A stretch of DNA of 64,000 nucleotides, taken from the NCBI RefSeq assembly GCF_000426245.1, contig NZ_AUEZ01000017.1, forward strand, positions 62,001 through 126,000. The letters are read 5' to 3'. Position 1 is the stretch's first letter. Every line of letters starts with the position of its first letter. The stretch is from Bradyrhizobium sp. Ai1a-2. GTDB lineage: Bacteria; Pseudomonadota; Alphaproteobacteria; Rhizobiales; Xanthobacteraceae. Of the stretch, positions 33,047 through 42,866 are shown piece after piece. A program made the translations under genes and the position numbers. Below the pieces are notes generated by a model that made no database searches, was not told the origin of the DNA, and saw nothing but the letters and a program-made list of their open reading frames with translations.

Positions 33047-33139
33047 TTGGAATCTCACCATGAGGCCCGGATCGTGGGCCTGAGCCTTGCCATGGTCTAT
33101 GTCACCTGTCTTGTCCTCGCCGCCATCAGCCTGTCCTGA
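33047..33139 (+). CDS. putative 30-residue membrane peptide (TTG start)
   Basis: A 30-codon frame starting at TTG 33047 with GGAGGG 5 nt upstream. The product (MESHHEARIVGLSLAMVYV, then TCLVLAAISLS) is a single hydrophobic helix after a short His-containing head. Too short for family assignment. It lies between the DUF1236 gene and another small membrane-protein gene. Confidence 0.45.
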   Translation: MESHHEARIVGLSLAMVYVTCLVLAAISLS

Positions 33140-33233
33140 TTAGCGAGCGGTCTCTGCGGATCGCAATCGTAACCAGCAGCAGCCCGCATCCATAACGCGG
33201 GCTGCTCGAACGATATTCAGGCCGAGGCGGAAA

Positions 33234-33482
33234 ATGCGCGGAACCGCACTGTCGACGCGGAACGAAATGATGCTGTCTGCGTCTACACGTATGGAGCGCA
33301 TTTTCCTCGCCGTCATAGTTTCAGGACTGGTGTTGCTTATAGCAGCCATGTCCTCGCTGGTCCTGCCGAACGACGCAACAGCTACGCTGGTGCGTCCGTT
33401 ACCGGCGCACATTGCGGCGAAGGCCGAATTCAAGTCTGCCTCCGAGAGGACGTCTGCGCTGAATGTCCGGGATCGGCGTTGA
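33234..33482 (+). CDS. small membrane protein (82 aa)
   Basis: An 82-residue frame from ATG 33234, with an internal ATG at 33291 that would start just before the membrane helix (MERIFLAVIVSGLVLLIAAM). The C-terminal part is polar and basic. No family recognised. An R4 repeat begins 10 bp after its stop. The true start is uncertain. Confidence 0.4.
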   Translation: MRGTALSTRNEMMLSASTRMERIFLAVIVSGLVLLIAAMSSLVLPNDATATLVRPLPAHIAAKAEFKSASERTSALNVRDRR

Positions 33483-33491
33483 AGCCCATCA

Positions 33492-33580
33492 GGGCGTTTT
33501 CGGGCGAGATGGATACCTGTTCGTCTGAAGAAAACGCGTCAGCACAGGAATCTGGATTTCGGCCCTGATCCAATCAAAAC
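33492..33580. repeat. palindromic intergenic repeat, family R4
   Basis: Diverged copy of 3045-3134: GGGCGTTTTCGGGCGAGATGG, then TCTGAAGAAAACGCGTCAG. Arms GCGTTTTC/GAAAACGC are kept. Confidence 0.65.
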
Positions 33581-33601
33581 TGAACTCCAGTCCGGATGTG
33601 A

Positions 33602-33625
33602 AAAGGCCGCCCGGAGGCGGCCTTT
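33602..33625 (-). terminator. intrinsic terminator of groEL
   Basis: AAAGGCCGCC-CGGA-GGCGGCCTTT pairs over 10 bp. On the minus strand it lies 24 nt after the groEL stop and is followed by TTTTC. Confidence 0.85.
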
Positions 33626-33648
33626 GATTTGGTCGTGAGGGGTCGGGC

Positions 33649-35408
<1,760 letters not shown>

Positions 35409-35444
35409 AGCCGAGAGCGCGGCTGCTTCGCTTGAGTTTGCGGC

Positions 35445-35741
35445 TTAGACCAGTACACCCATGATGTCGGACTCCTTCATGATCAGGAGTTCCTCGCCGT
35501 CGAGCTTGACCTCGGTGCCCGACCATTTGCCGAACAGCACGCGGTCGCCGACCTTGACGTCGATGGGGATCAGCTTGCCGGTCTCGTCGCGGCCGCCCGG
35601 CCCGACGGCGGTGACCTCGCCCTGCGAGGGCTTTTCCTTGGCGGTATCGGGGATGATGATGCCGCCCTTGGACTTCTCTTCGGCTTCGATGCGCTTGACC
35701 ACGACACGGTCATGCAGCGGGCGGAATTTGGATTTAGCCAT
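35445..35741 (-). CDS. groES: co-chaperonin GroES
   Basis: A 98-residue 10-kDa chaperonin: '[38 protein letters not shown]' includes the mobile loop (GGIIIP) that binds GroEL, and '[32 protein letters not shown]' the C-terminal barrel. Caps the GroEL ring. First gene of the groES-groEL unit, with its own sigma70-type promoter and CIRCE operator at 35840-35905. Confidence 0.98.
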   Translation of the reverse strand: MAKSKFRPLHDRVVVKRIEAEEKSKGGIIIPDTAKEKPSQGEVTAVGPGGRDETGKLIPIDVKVGDRVLFGKWSGTEVKLDGEELLIMKESDIMGVLV

Positions 35742-35839
35742 GACGTTCCCTCTTGGAAGGCTCGGTTTCAGGTCTCATTCATCGGGGCCGGGGTTGAATG
35801 CCGGCCGACCGATGGCTCGCGGGCAGGCTATCCGGCGCA

Positions 35840-35866
35840 TTAGCAATCGTCGCGCCAGAGTGCTAA
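35840..35866 (-). promoter_or_regulatory. CIRCE operator (HrcA site) of groESL
   Basis: TTAGCAATC-N9-GAGTGCTAA; one mismatch (A for C at the 7th base) from the CIRCE consensus TTAGCACTC-N9-GAGTGCTAA. HrcA bound here would block initiation from the promoter just upstream. Confidence 0.93.
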
Positions 35867-35876
35867 TTGTGGGCGG

Positions 35877-35905
35877 GAAATATGGCTTGGCGCCTTTCCT
35901 GTCAA
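35877..35905 (-). promoter_or_regulatory. sigma70-type promoter of groESL
   Basis: On the minus strand TTGACA (35905-35900), a 17-nt spacer, TATTTC (35882-35877). The CIRCE element starts 10 bp downstream, overlapping the expected start site. Confidence 0.7.
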
Positions 35906-36085
35906 GCAAAGTGCTTAAGGCCTTGGTGAGGCCAATATAGGATGCTGCAACCAAATCAAATTAGAGCCCGGGTTGGAGTTCTCACGTCATCGTTTCGACG
36001 TCATTGCTCTGCCTTACGTTTTACGCTTGGTTGCAGGACGGGTGCAGCCCAAGGTGCGGCCCAAGGATATTTCGGGGGAATACGG

Positions 36086-36595
36086 ATGATCGGATCAGGT
36101 GACGCGCGCGCGGTTGCGAAATTTGCGACCGTCTCGGCGCTGACGCTTCTGTTGGGTGCGTGCAGCAGCGTCAACCTGCCGTCGCTGTCATCCAACCCGG
36201 GGCCCGAGCCGGAGGCGGCGCCGGAAATGCCCGCCACCATCCGTTCCGACGAGATCGTCGGCCGCTGGGGTCTGGCCTCCTATCAGAATCCGGCAGACCG
36301 CGCCCGCACCGAGAAGATGGCGCGCGACCAGTGCAAGCAGCCTTACGTGATCGGCGCCGGCCAGTCCGGTGGCGTGGTCATGCATCTCGCCGACCAGGCC
36401 ACCCCGCAGGAACTGCGTCTGAAGGGCTCGCCGAGCGGCAAGAACTTTATCGGCCCGCCGGGTCCGGCGGGCGGCGAGCAGGACCGCGAGATCGTCTCCT
36501 TCGACGGCCGCGTCCTGGTTACCCGCTTCATCGACAAGGACGCCGCCACCCGCTACGGCAACATGGTCTACGTCCGCTGCGCGCCACGGGCGTGA
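36086..36595 (+). CDS. lipoprotein of unknown function
   Basis: A 169-residue lipoprotein. The ATG at 36086 (GGGGGA upstream) gives a signal ending in the lipobox LLGAC, so Cys becomes the lipidated N-terminus. The mature region has a Pro/Glu linker and a conserved domain ('EIVGRWGLASYQNPADRARTEKMARDQC', 'PGPAGGEQDREIVSFDGRVLVTRFIDKDAATRYGNMVYVRC') seen in bradyrhizobial proteins without known function. The aromatic/Cys pattern suggests one disulfide. A hairpin terminator follows after an R6 repeat. Confidence 0.72.
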   Translation: MIGSGDARAVAKFATVSALTLLLGACSSVNLPSLSSNPGPEPEAAPEMPATIRSDEIVGRWGLASYQNPADRARTEKMARDQCKQPYVIGAGQSGGVVMHLADQATPQELRLKGSPSGKNFIGPPGPAGGEQDREIVSFDGRVLVTRFIDKDAATRYGNMVYVRCAPRA

Positions 36596-36603
36596 GCCTG
36601 TTT

Positions 36604-36710
36604 TGTCATGCCCCGCGCAGGCGGGGCATCCAGTAATCACCGCTGTCAGTGCCTGTGCCGTGAGTCCGCCGCATACTGGATCGTCCGCCTTCGCGGAAGA
36701 TGGCGGCGGA
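36604..36710. repeat. palindromic intergenic repeat, family R6
   Basis: TGTCATGCCCCGCGCAGGCG, GGGGCATCCAGTA, then ATACTGGATCGTCCGCCTTCG: an outer hairpin plus a CCAGTA/TACTGG dyad. Its partner is at 58921-59023. Confidence 0.75.
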
Positions 36711-36730
36711 GGAGGTGCGGGCGAAAACAA

Positions 36731-36761
36731 AAACGCCGGCATCGCGCCGGCGTTTCGTTTT
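36731..36761. terminator. bidirectional terminator
   Basis: AAACGCCGGC-ATCGC-GCCGGCGTTT, flanked by A-rich and T-rich (CGTTTTG) sides; it can end both the lipoprotein and the convergent CheZ-like transcript. Confidence 0.85.
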
Positions 36762-36781
36762 GTCTGGTACGACCTAACCGC

Positions 36782-37570
36782 TCAGCCGAACATCGCGTCG
36801 ATATCGTCCTGCGAGGCGTGGCCCACGTCGCCGTCGAGCCTCGGGCCGTTGAGCAGGCGGGCATCGCCCTCGCGGGTATCGATGATCGGCGGCGCGTGCG
36901 CCTTGATGGCGTCGACACCGCCCCAGATCTCCATCATCGCATTGATGTGCTGCTCGATGAACTTCATCGTGGTCATCACCTTGCTGATGCGCTGGCCGGT
37001 GAGGTCCTGGAAGTTGCAGGCCTCGAAGATCGCCACGACGCGCTCCTGGACATCCTCGGCGAGCAGCTTCTGCTGTTCGGGCGAGGCGACCTTGGTCAGC
37101 GCGGTGGCGGCCTGGTCGATCGCTTCGGCCGCCTCGAGGATCTGCTGGGTAGCCTCTTCGGTGCCGCCGACGACGGCGCCGAGCTCGCCATTCACCTTGG
37201 CCATCTCCTGGCCGTCAAAGCTCTTGCCGTGCAGCACCGCGATCTCGCGCTTGGTGCGATTGATGGCGTCGTGGATCAGGTCGAGCTCGACCTTCAGCTT
37301 CTCGCACTGCTCGACCTGCGCGCGATAGGTCTCGAGCAGCGCATGCGCTTCGGCGATCTCGCGCGCCACCGCCGCCTCGGCGGCTTCGGTTGTGACCGGA
37401 CGCTGGGCATGGACGCCGAGCGCCATCTGCGCGCGGATGGAGCGGAGCTCCGCCATGATCTCCCGATGCATCGGACCGATTTCGCCGCCCTCAACCGTAA
37501 CCGGTGCCGGCATCGGCATGTCGCCCATAATGGCTTGTTCAACACGAAAACGCTTGCGACTAACTGACAT
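36782..37570 (-). CDS. CheZ-like chemotaxis phosphatase
   Basis: A 262-residue, largely helical protein. The CheZ catalytic helix is clear: 'FEACNFQDLTGQRISKV' (Gln188-Asp189 and Gln193, equivalent to the catalytic Asp/Gln of CheZ that dephosphorylate CheY-P). The C-terminal tail SQDDIDAMFG resembles the N-terminal CheY-binding peptide of FliM, suggesting it binds CheY-P. It stands outside a chemotaxis cluster. A terminator follows. In many alphaproteobacteria CheY is dephosphorylated by other means, so the pathway here needs proof. Confidence 0.8.
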   Translation of the reverse strand: MSVSRKRFRVEQAIMGDMPMPAPVTVEGGEIGPMHREIMAELRSIRAQMALGVHAQRPVTTEAAEAAVAREIAEAHALLETYRAQVEQCEKLKVELDLIHDAINRTKREIAVLHGKSFDGQEMAKVNGELGAVVGGTEEATQQILEAAEAIDQAATALTKVASPEQQKLLAEDVQERVVAIFEACNFQDLTGQRISKVMTTMKFIEQHINAMMEIWGGVDAIKAHAPPIIDTREGDARLLNGPRLDGDVGHASQDDIDAMFG

Positions 37571-37874
37571 GAGACTATTCCCGCCCCTTCACTCCTGCTG
37601 TTCTACGCAGAAGCGATTTAATAGGTAGTTCACGTCGGAATATTTTGCCGCGTGCGTTTCGCGCCGCGCCGCACACCGGCGATTAACCATGTGCATCGCG
37701 CATTTAAGCAAAATAAACGCTGATTTTGAAATCCACGCCCGATTACCGGCGTGGTGAATCCAAACGCGGATTCCGTTTACCAAACCGATGCGGTTTTGAT
37801 TTTGATTGGTCGCATGCCACGGCGCCTTTGGCCGCGTGCAGCTGACGATTGACGAAACAGTACAGAGTACGTCG
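37571..37874. other. 304-bp divergent promoter region
   Basis: Between the CheZ-like and L,D-transpeptidase genes. AT-richer than the flanks (for example 37700-37740, ATTTAAGCAAAATAAACGC). I see no gene and no certain -35/-10 pair. Confidence 0.4.
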
Positions 37875-38660
37875 ATGAAGAAAATAGTCTTTGCGCTTAT
37901 TGCCAGCGCATCCTTCCTGCCTGCCGCGCCACATCAGGCGTTTGCGATTGACGGCGCGCCGCTCGCCCGGCCGACCGTGATCTACTCCTACCAGGCGCCG
38001 CCTCAACCGGTGCGCAGGGCTTCCAACCTCGGCGGCGGCTTTATCCAATTCCTGTTCGGCGACGGTCCCGACCAGGGCTACCCGCAATCCTACGAGCAGC
38101 AGCCGATGTATCAGCAGCAGCCGGGTTATTACGGCGGACGGCGCATGATGCTGCCGCCGATGGATCCGCAGATGATGCGTCAGGAGGAGGCGGCCGATCC
38201 CGCGCAGCGGCCGTTCGATCCTAAATATGAGAAGCAGCTTGTCGATTATGACGGCAGGGAAGCGCCGGGCACGATCGTCGTCGATACCCCGAACAAGTTC
38301 CTTTATCTCGTGCAGGCCGACGGCAAGGCGTTGCGCTACGGCATCGGCGTTGGCCGCCCGGGCTTCACCTGGTCGGGCGTCAAGACGATCTCTGCCAAGC
38401 GCGAATGGCCGGACTGGACGCCGCCGGCGGAAATGCTGGCGCGTCGCCCCGATCTGCCGCGGCATATGGTGGGCGGTCCGGAAAATCCGCTCGGCGCGCG
38501 GGCGATGTATCTCGGCTCCTCGCTCTATCGCATCCACGGCTCGAACGAGCCCTGGACCATCGGCACCAATGTTTCCTCCGGCTGCATCCGCATGCGCAAC
38601 GAGGACGTCATCGACCTCTACGGCCGCGTCAACGTCGGCACCAGGGTGATCGTGATCTGA
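37875..38660 (+). CDS. exported L,D-transpeptidase (YkuD domain)
   Basis: A 261-residue protein with a signal peptide (residues 1-24), a Gln/Pro/Tyr-rich linker and a C-terminal YkuD domain (about 130-261). The catalytic motif is complete: His221-Gly and 'SSGCIRM' with Cys237. Such enzymes make 3-3 cross-links in peptidoglycan or attach proteins to it, in the periplasm. ATG 37875 starts the signal peptide; the frame extends upstream without it. A repeat (R8) and a strong hairpin follow. Confidence 0.9.
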   Translation: MKKIVFALIASASFLPAAPHQAFAIDGAPLARPTVIYSYQAPPQPVRRASNLGGGFIQFLFGDGPDQGYPQSYEQQPMYQQQPGYYGGRRMMLPPMDPQMMRQEEAADPAQRPFDPKYEKQLVDYDGREAPGTIVVDTPNKFLYLVQADGKALRYGIGVGRPGFTWSGVKTISAKREWPDWTPPAEMLARRPDLPRHMVGGPENPLGARAMYLGSSLYRIHGSNEPWTIGTNVSSGCIRMRNEDVIDLYGRVNVGTRVIVI

Positions 38661-38680
38661 GTATCGACGACATGATGCTG

Positions 38681-38800
38681 TCGTCCCGGGCTTGACCCGG
38701 GGCCCATAACCACGAGCGTTCCTGATCTGCGAAGCTGTGGCCGCTTGTTCGCTTCACAACGCAAAGTCGGGGTTATGCGTCCCGGCTTTCGCGGGACGAC
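38681..38800. repeat. long palindromic intergenic element R8
   Basis: 120 bp with outer arms TCGTCCCGGGCTTGACCCGG and CCGGCTTTCGCGGGACGA, and an inner GGGCCCATAACC ... GGGGTTATGCGTCCC dyad. Only copy in the window. Confidence 0.7.
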
Positions 38801-38807
38801 GAAATGA

Positions 38808-38838
38808 AACGGCCGCCCGATCGGGCGGCCGTTCTGTT
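38808..38838. terminator. bidirectional hairpin terminator
   Basis: AACGGCCGCCCGA directly followed by its reverse complement (38821-38833), then CTGTTTT. It lies between two convergent genes. Confidence 0.8.
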
Positions 38839-38855
38839 TTCAATCCGCCTGCGGC

Positions 38856-39710
38856 TTACGCGTAGTCGCTGCCGCCGTCGTCGCCGCCGTCATCGAACCC
38901 ATCGTCGTCATCGTCGGGACCGTAGCCATCGTCGTCGTTATTGTTGTTGTTATCGTTATTGTTATTGTTGTTATTCGACGCCTGGTCGAAGAAGCCCGCG
39001 CGCGAGTCGCTGCTATCGCGGCCGCCGGAGCCGATGTCGTTGACGCCGGCATCGCGCGCAAGATCGCCGCCGGACTGGTCATTGCCCCACGGCTTGTTGT
39101 CGCCGAGATTGCCGGAATCCGCGAACGCCTGATGACCGCCGCCGCCGCCCATCAGCCCGCGGATGCTGTTCATCAAGAGCGAGCCACCGACCACGCCGGC
39201 GGCTGCCGCCGCCGCCGTGCCGAGGAACGAGCCGCCGCCACCGCCGAACGGACCCGCTTGCGGCGCGCCATAGGGCTGCGGCTGCTGGCCGTAAGGCGGC
39301 TGGCCATACGGTCCAGGTCCAGGACCCTGCGCCTGCTGCAGCGCCTGGCCGCTATTCCAGACCGGGCGGCTGCCACCCTCCGGCGGGCGCACCGGCGGAA
39401 CCGAGCCGCGCGGCTGATTCTGGTTCTGGCCGAAGATCGCATCGCGCATCGAATCGAGGAAGCCGCCGCCTTGGCCCTGCTGCTGCGGTCCACCGCCGAG
39501 CTCTGCTTCCAGTTGCTGGATGTGGTCGTTGGCGCGCTTCAGCGCCTCGTCCTGCACCAGCGCGGTCTGCACCAGGGCATAGACGGCATTAGGCGCCTTG
39601 CGCAGCCCTTCCGAGATGGCGGCCAGCGCCTCCGGATCACGCGGGGCGCTCTCCAGCCTGGCGAGCCGGTCGAAGAGATCGTCGATCAGTTGGCGTTCTT
39701 GCGGGGTCAT
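38856..39710 (-). CDS. DUF2076 protein with Asn/Asp-rich tail
   Basis: A 284-residue protein from ATG 39710, preferred because GGAG lies 9 nt upstream (an ATG at 39722 is possible). It begins with the DUF2076 signature 'MTPQERQLIDDLFDRLARLE' and contains 'APNAVYALVQTALVQDEALKRAND'. The middle is Pro/Gln/Gly-rich, then a hydrophobic Gly segment and a tail of Asn and Asp runs (AAC-triplet repeats near 38935-38975). Cytosolic or periplasmic unknown; function unknown, possibly a periplasmic ligand-binding protein by comparison with other DUF2076 members. Confidence 0.8.
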   Translation of the reverse strand: MTPQERQLIDDLFDRLARLESAPRDPEALAAISEGLRKAPNAVYALVQTALVQDEALKRANDHIQQLEAELGGGPQQQGQGGGFLDSMRDAIFGQNQNQPRGSVPPVRPPEGGSRPVWNSGQALQQAQGPGPGPYGQPPYGQQPQPYGAPQAGPFGGGGGSFLGTAAAAAAGVVGGSLLMNSIRGLMGGGGGHQAFADSGNLGDNKPWGNDQSGGDLARDAGVNDIGSGGRDSSDSRAGFFDQASNNNNNNNDNNNNNDDDGYGPDDDDDGFDDGGDDGGSDYA

Positions 39711-39827
39711 GGCCTTCTCCATCGCGTCGATTGCGTCGAAGCGCGAAACATGTAGGGCCGCCTTTGTGGCGCAAGGAGTGGGGCAGCGAATTAAATTTGC
39801 GTATGCGACAAAACGACCGGCGCGCCT

Positions 39828-40673
39828 TCAGGCGAGCGTAACATTGTTCGCCGCCAGCAGTTGCGGGAAGTGCTCGCTGCCGAGGTAGGCATGCTCATTT
39901 TCGCGCTGGGTCGTCAGGGGATCGAGCTCCTTGAGCATCTCGTCGACGAAGCCGGGATGGCACATCACGAGTCCGCCGTCGGGCAGTCCTTCGAGAAATT
40001 GTCGCATCAGGGGACCGAAGTCGGGCGATCCCGAAAAATCATAGGCCCCGGCAAAGGCGGGGTTGAAGGGAATGCCGGCGCGTCGTGCACGCTTCCTGAA
40101 CTGCGCGCTCAGCGTATCCAGCACAAGTGCCTTCGGCGCGCGCAAGCGCTGCCCAAGAGGCCGGTTGCGTCCGCCCTGGCGCACCCAGGCTTCGGGTGCG
40201 GCTTCCTTCACGGCGCGCAAAAAGGCGTCGCGCACCTGTGGAAACAATTGCACGTGTTGGTGCCCGTCGACGAAGTCCGGCGCGCGGCCGAACATGTCCT
40301 TGAAGGTTGCAAGCTGCTCGACGAGCTCGGCATGGATCATCTCGCGATCGAGCCGCCGGAGCAGGCCGGCGCGCAACATTTTCGGGAACGGCAGGAACAG
40401 CCCGCCATTGACGGGCCGGAAATGCATGGTCAGCGGACGAAACGGCGCGCTCAGCGTCGCATGCAGCCCGACCGCGCAACGCGGGCTCTCGGCGGCAACG
40501 CTCTTGAGCGCCGCCACTTCGTCGCGGCCGATCGCCGCGCCCACCACCATCACCGAGGTCGCATTGAGACGGCCGCGTGCGATGAGATCGCGAATGCCGC
40601 GGTTGACGCCCTCGCTCAATCCGTAATCGTCGGCGCAGAGCCAGATCCGGCGCGGCTGCGCGGCGTCATTCAT
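39828..40673 (-). CDS. ChbG/HpnK family carbohydrate deacetylase
   Basis: A 281-residue YdjC/HpnK-like protein. 'CADDYGLSEGVNRGI' provides the two Asp, 'GLHATLSAPFRPL' a metal His, 'FVDGHQHVQLFP' the HxxH pair, and 'GGLVMCHPGFVD' the last His. It deacetylates N-acetyl sugars or hopanoid-linked glucosamine. Its ATG overlaps the stop of the upstream GT2 gene by 4 nt, so the two act together, probably on a polyprenyl- or hopanoid-linked sugar. Which one cannot be decided. Confidence 0.85.
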   Translation of the reverse strand: MNDAAQPRRIWLCADDYGLSEGVNRGIRDLIARGRLNATSVMVVGAAIGRDEVAALKSVAAESPRCAVGLHATLSAPFRPLTMHFRPVNGGLFLPFPKMLRAGLLRRLDREMIHAELVEQLATFKDMFGRAPDFVDGHQHVQLFPQVRDAFLRAVKEAAPEAWVRQGGRNRPLGQRLRAPKALVLDTLSAQFRKRARRAGIPFNPAFAGAYDFSGSPDFGPLMRQFLEGLPDGGLVMCHPGFVDEMLKELDPLTTQRENEHAYLGSEHFPQLLAANNVTLA

Positions 40674-41716
40674 TCGGCCGCGGTCCGTTCGCTGCCGGCG
40701 GCAGTCGTATCGGTGTTCGCGCGTTTTTCACTATGCTCGGCGACGAAATAGATCGGCCGTGCCTTCAACTCTGAAAGGATCTTGCCGATATATTCGCCGA
40801 GGACGCCGATCATGATGAGCTGGACGCCGCCGATCGTCATCAACCCGATCACGAGTGAGGGATAGCCGGGTACCTGCTTGCCGGTCGTGAAGACCTCCCA
40901 CAGGATCGACAGCCCGAACAGGAAGGCCGCGGTCGCCAGCAGCACGCCAAGCAGGCTCGCGAAGCGCAGCGGCGCCACCGAGAACGACGTCAGTCCTTCG
41001 ATCGACAGGCCGATCAGCCGCGTCGCGCTGAAGGTGGTGACGCCATGCGCGCGCGGCGCCGGCTCGTAGTCGACCCTGATCTGGCGGAAGCCGATCCAGC
41101 TTGCCAATCCCTTGAAGAAGCGGTTGCGCTCGGGCAATTGCCGCAGCGCCGCCACCGCGCGCGGCGACAAGAGGCGGAAGTCGCCGGCATCTTCGGGGAT
41201 CTTCTGGCGCGCGCCCCAGTTGATCAGCGCGTAGAAGCCGTGCACCGCAAACCTGCGCAGGAACGGTTCGTTGTCGCGATGCGCCTTCGCGGTATAGACG
41301 ACGTCGTAGCCGTCATCGATCCAGTGCGAGACCAGTTTCTCGACCAGGCTGGGGGGATGCTGGCCGTCGCCGTCCATGAACAGCACCGCGCCGCGCCGGG
41401 CATGGTCGAGACCGGCCATCAGCGCCGCCTCCTTGCCGAAATTGCGCGACAGCGAGACTATCTGGACATCCAGCGTATCGGCGGAAAGCGAGCGCGCGAT
41501 CGCAAGGGTGTCATCCTTGCTGCCGTCGTCGACATACACGACCTCGCAAGCGAGCCCATGGCGATCCTTCAGCGTCCGCGCCAGCCCGATCAATCGTTCG
41601 TGCAGCAGCGCGAGCCCAGCAGCCTCGTTATAAACGGGAACGACGATCGACAACCCTTTCGCCGCAGCATTCGCCGCGGTGGTGGTCAGGCCGGAAACGT
41701 CAGAGCCCAGCGTCAT
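40670..41716 (-). CDS. GT2 family glycosyltransferase, DPM1/GtrB-like
   Basis: A 348-residue membrane glycosyltransferase. The GT-A domain has 'IVVPVYNEAAGLALL', 'VYVDDGSKDDT' and 'LFMDGDGQHPPSLV' (DxD), and two C-terminal membrane helices ('FASLLGVLLATAAFLFGLSIL', 'LVIGLMTIGGVQLIMIGVLGEYIGKI'). It moves a sugar from a nucleotide donor onto polyprenyl phosphate at the inner membrane. Paired with the deacetylase downstream. An R3 repeat lies upstream. Confidence 0.9.
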   Translation of the reverse strand: MTLGSDVSGLTTTAANAAAKGLSIVVPVYNEAAGLALLHERLIGLARTLKDRHGLACEVVYVDDGSKDDTLAIARSLSADTLDVQIVSLSRNFGKEAALMAGLDHARRGAVLFMDGDGQHPPSLVEKLVSHWIDDGYDVVYTAKAHRDNEPFLRRFAVHGFYALINWGARQKIPEDAGDFRLLSPRAVAALRQLPERNRFFKGLASWIGFRQIRVDYEPAPRAHGVTTFSATRLIGLSIEGLTSFSVAPLRFASLLGVLLATAAFLFGLSILWEVFTTGKQVPGYPSLVIGLMTIGGVQLIMIGVLGEYIGKILSELKARPIYFVAEHSEKRANTDTTAAGSERTAAE

Positions 41717-41736
41717 CGATCAGGTTCCAGGTTCTT

Positions 41737-41834
41737 GATCATGATCCGATTCGACGGAATCGGAGCATGCTCTCATCTCTTGTCTGAGCATGATCTCTGC
41801 GGAAAACCGGCTTCCACTTTTCCGGATCATGCTC
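41737..41834. repeat. palindromic intergenic repeat, family R3 (long form)
   Basis: GATCATGATCCGATTCGACGG, then GAGCATGCTC, GGAAAACCGG, and TTCCGGATCATGCTC; same layout as 11635-11756. Confidence 0.8.
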
Positions 41835-41888
41835 GAAAACATATGGTACCGCCCGGTAGCTGTCGCCAAGATGAACGAGCGTGCGGCG

Positions 41889-42866
41889 TCATTGCCGCAG
41901 GAACGCCTCGAGCCGGGCGAACAACGGGTTCTCGCGGTCGAAGACATAGTCGAGCGAGACCACCGACACCGTATCGGCGCCGTGCTCGCGCAGGAAGCTG
42001 CCGAGCGCATAGAGATGGGCTGGTGGGCAGTGCAGCGTCAGCATGCCGGATGAGGTCGGCCCGCCGAACGGGGCGATCACGCCGAAGCGGTTGTGGGCTT
42101 CCGCGAGCAATGCTGCATCGCATCCTTTGAAGCGGGTGCGGACCTCGCGATATTTGTTTGCCCGGGCGCGGGCGGCGATGTGATCCAGGATGACGCGCGC
42201 GGCTTCGCGGGCCTCGGTCGACCAGTCGGCATCCTTCGAGGCGACGAGGTTGGCCTGGCTGCGCAGGATCACGCCGTCGTCGAGTACCTTCAACCCGTTG
42301 GCGGCGAGCGTCGCGCCGGTCGTGGTGATGTCGACGATCAGTTCCGCGGTGCCGACCGCGGGCGCACCCTCGGTCGCGCCGGCGCTCTCCACGATGCGAT
42401 AGTCGAGGATGCCGCGGGAGGCGAAGAAGGTGCGCGTCAGGTTGATGTACTTGGTCGCGATCCGCATCCGCCGGTGATGTTGCTCGCGGAATCCGATAGT
42501 GACGTCGTCAAGATCGGCCATGGTACGGACGTCGATCCAGGCCTGCGGCACTGCAACCACCACATTGGCGTAGCCGAAGCCGAGGCCGTCGATCAGGTGC
42601 ACGCGCTTGTCGGCGTCGGCGATGCTCTCGCGCACGAGGTCCTCGCCGGTGACGCCGAGATGCACCATGCCCCGCGCGAGCTGCGAGGCGATCTCGCTCG
42701 CCGAGAGATAGGCGATCTCGACATTGTCCAGCCCCGCGATGGTGCCGCGATAATCGCGTGCGCCGCCGGGTTTGGACAGCGTCAATCCTGCGCGGGCGAA
42801 AAACGCCTCGGCGTTTTCCTGCAGGCGTCCTTTCGACGGGACGGCGAGAACGAAGGGCGCGCTCAT
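41889..42866 (-). CDS. hisG: ATP phosphoribosyltransferase HisG
   Basis: A 325-residue enzyme catalysing the first step of histidine synthesis. Seen: '[20 protein letters not shown]', '[12 protein letters not shown]', and the PRPP-binding loop '[21 protein letters not shown]'. The extra C-terminal region (after residue about 230) makes it longer than the 200-230 residues usual for HisG forms that need HisZ, yet hisZ is here, overlapping by 4 nt. Allosteric histidine control therefore may reside in both. See findings. Confidence 0.93.
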   Translation of the reverse strand: MSAPFVLAVPSKGRLQENAEAFFARAGLTLSKPGGARDYRGTIAGLDNVEIAYLSASEIASQLARGMVHLGVTGEDLVRESIADADKRVHLIDGLGFGYANVVVAVPQAWIDVRTMADLDDVTIGFREQHHRRMRIATKYINLTRTFFASRGILDYRIVESAGATEGAPAVGTAELIVDITTTGATLAANGLKVLDDGVILRSQANLVASKDADWSTEAREAARVILDHIAARARANKYREVRTRFKGCDAALLAEAHNRFGVIAPFGGPTSSGMLTLHCPPAHLYALGSFLREHGADTVSVVSLDYVFDRENPLFARLEAFLRQ

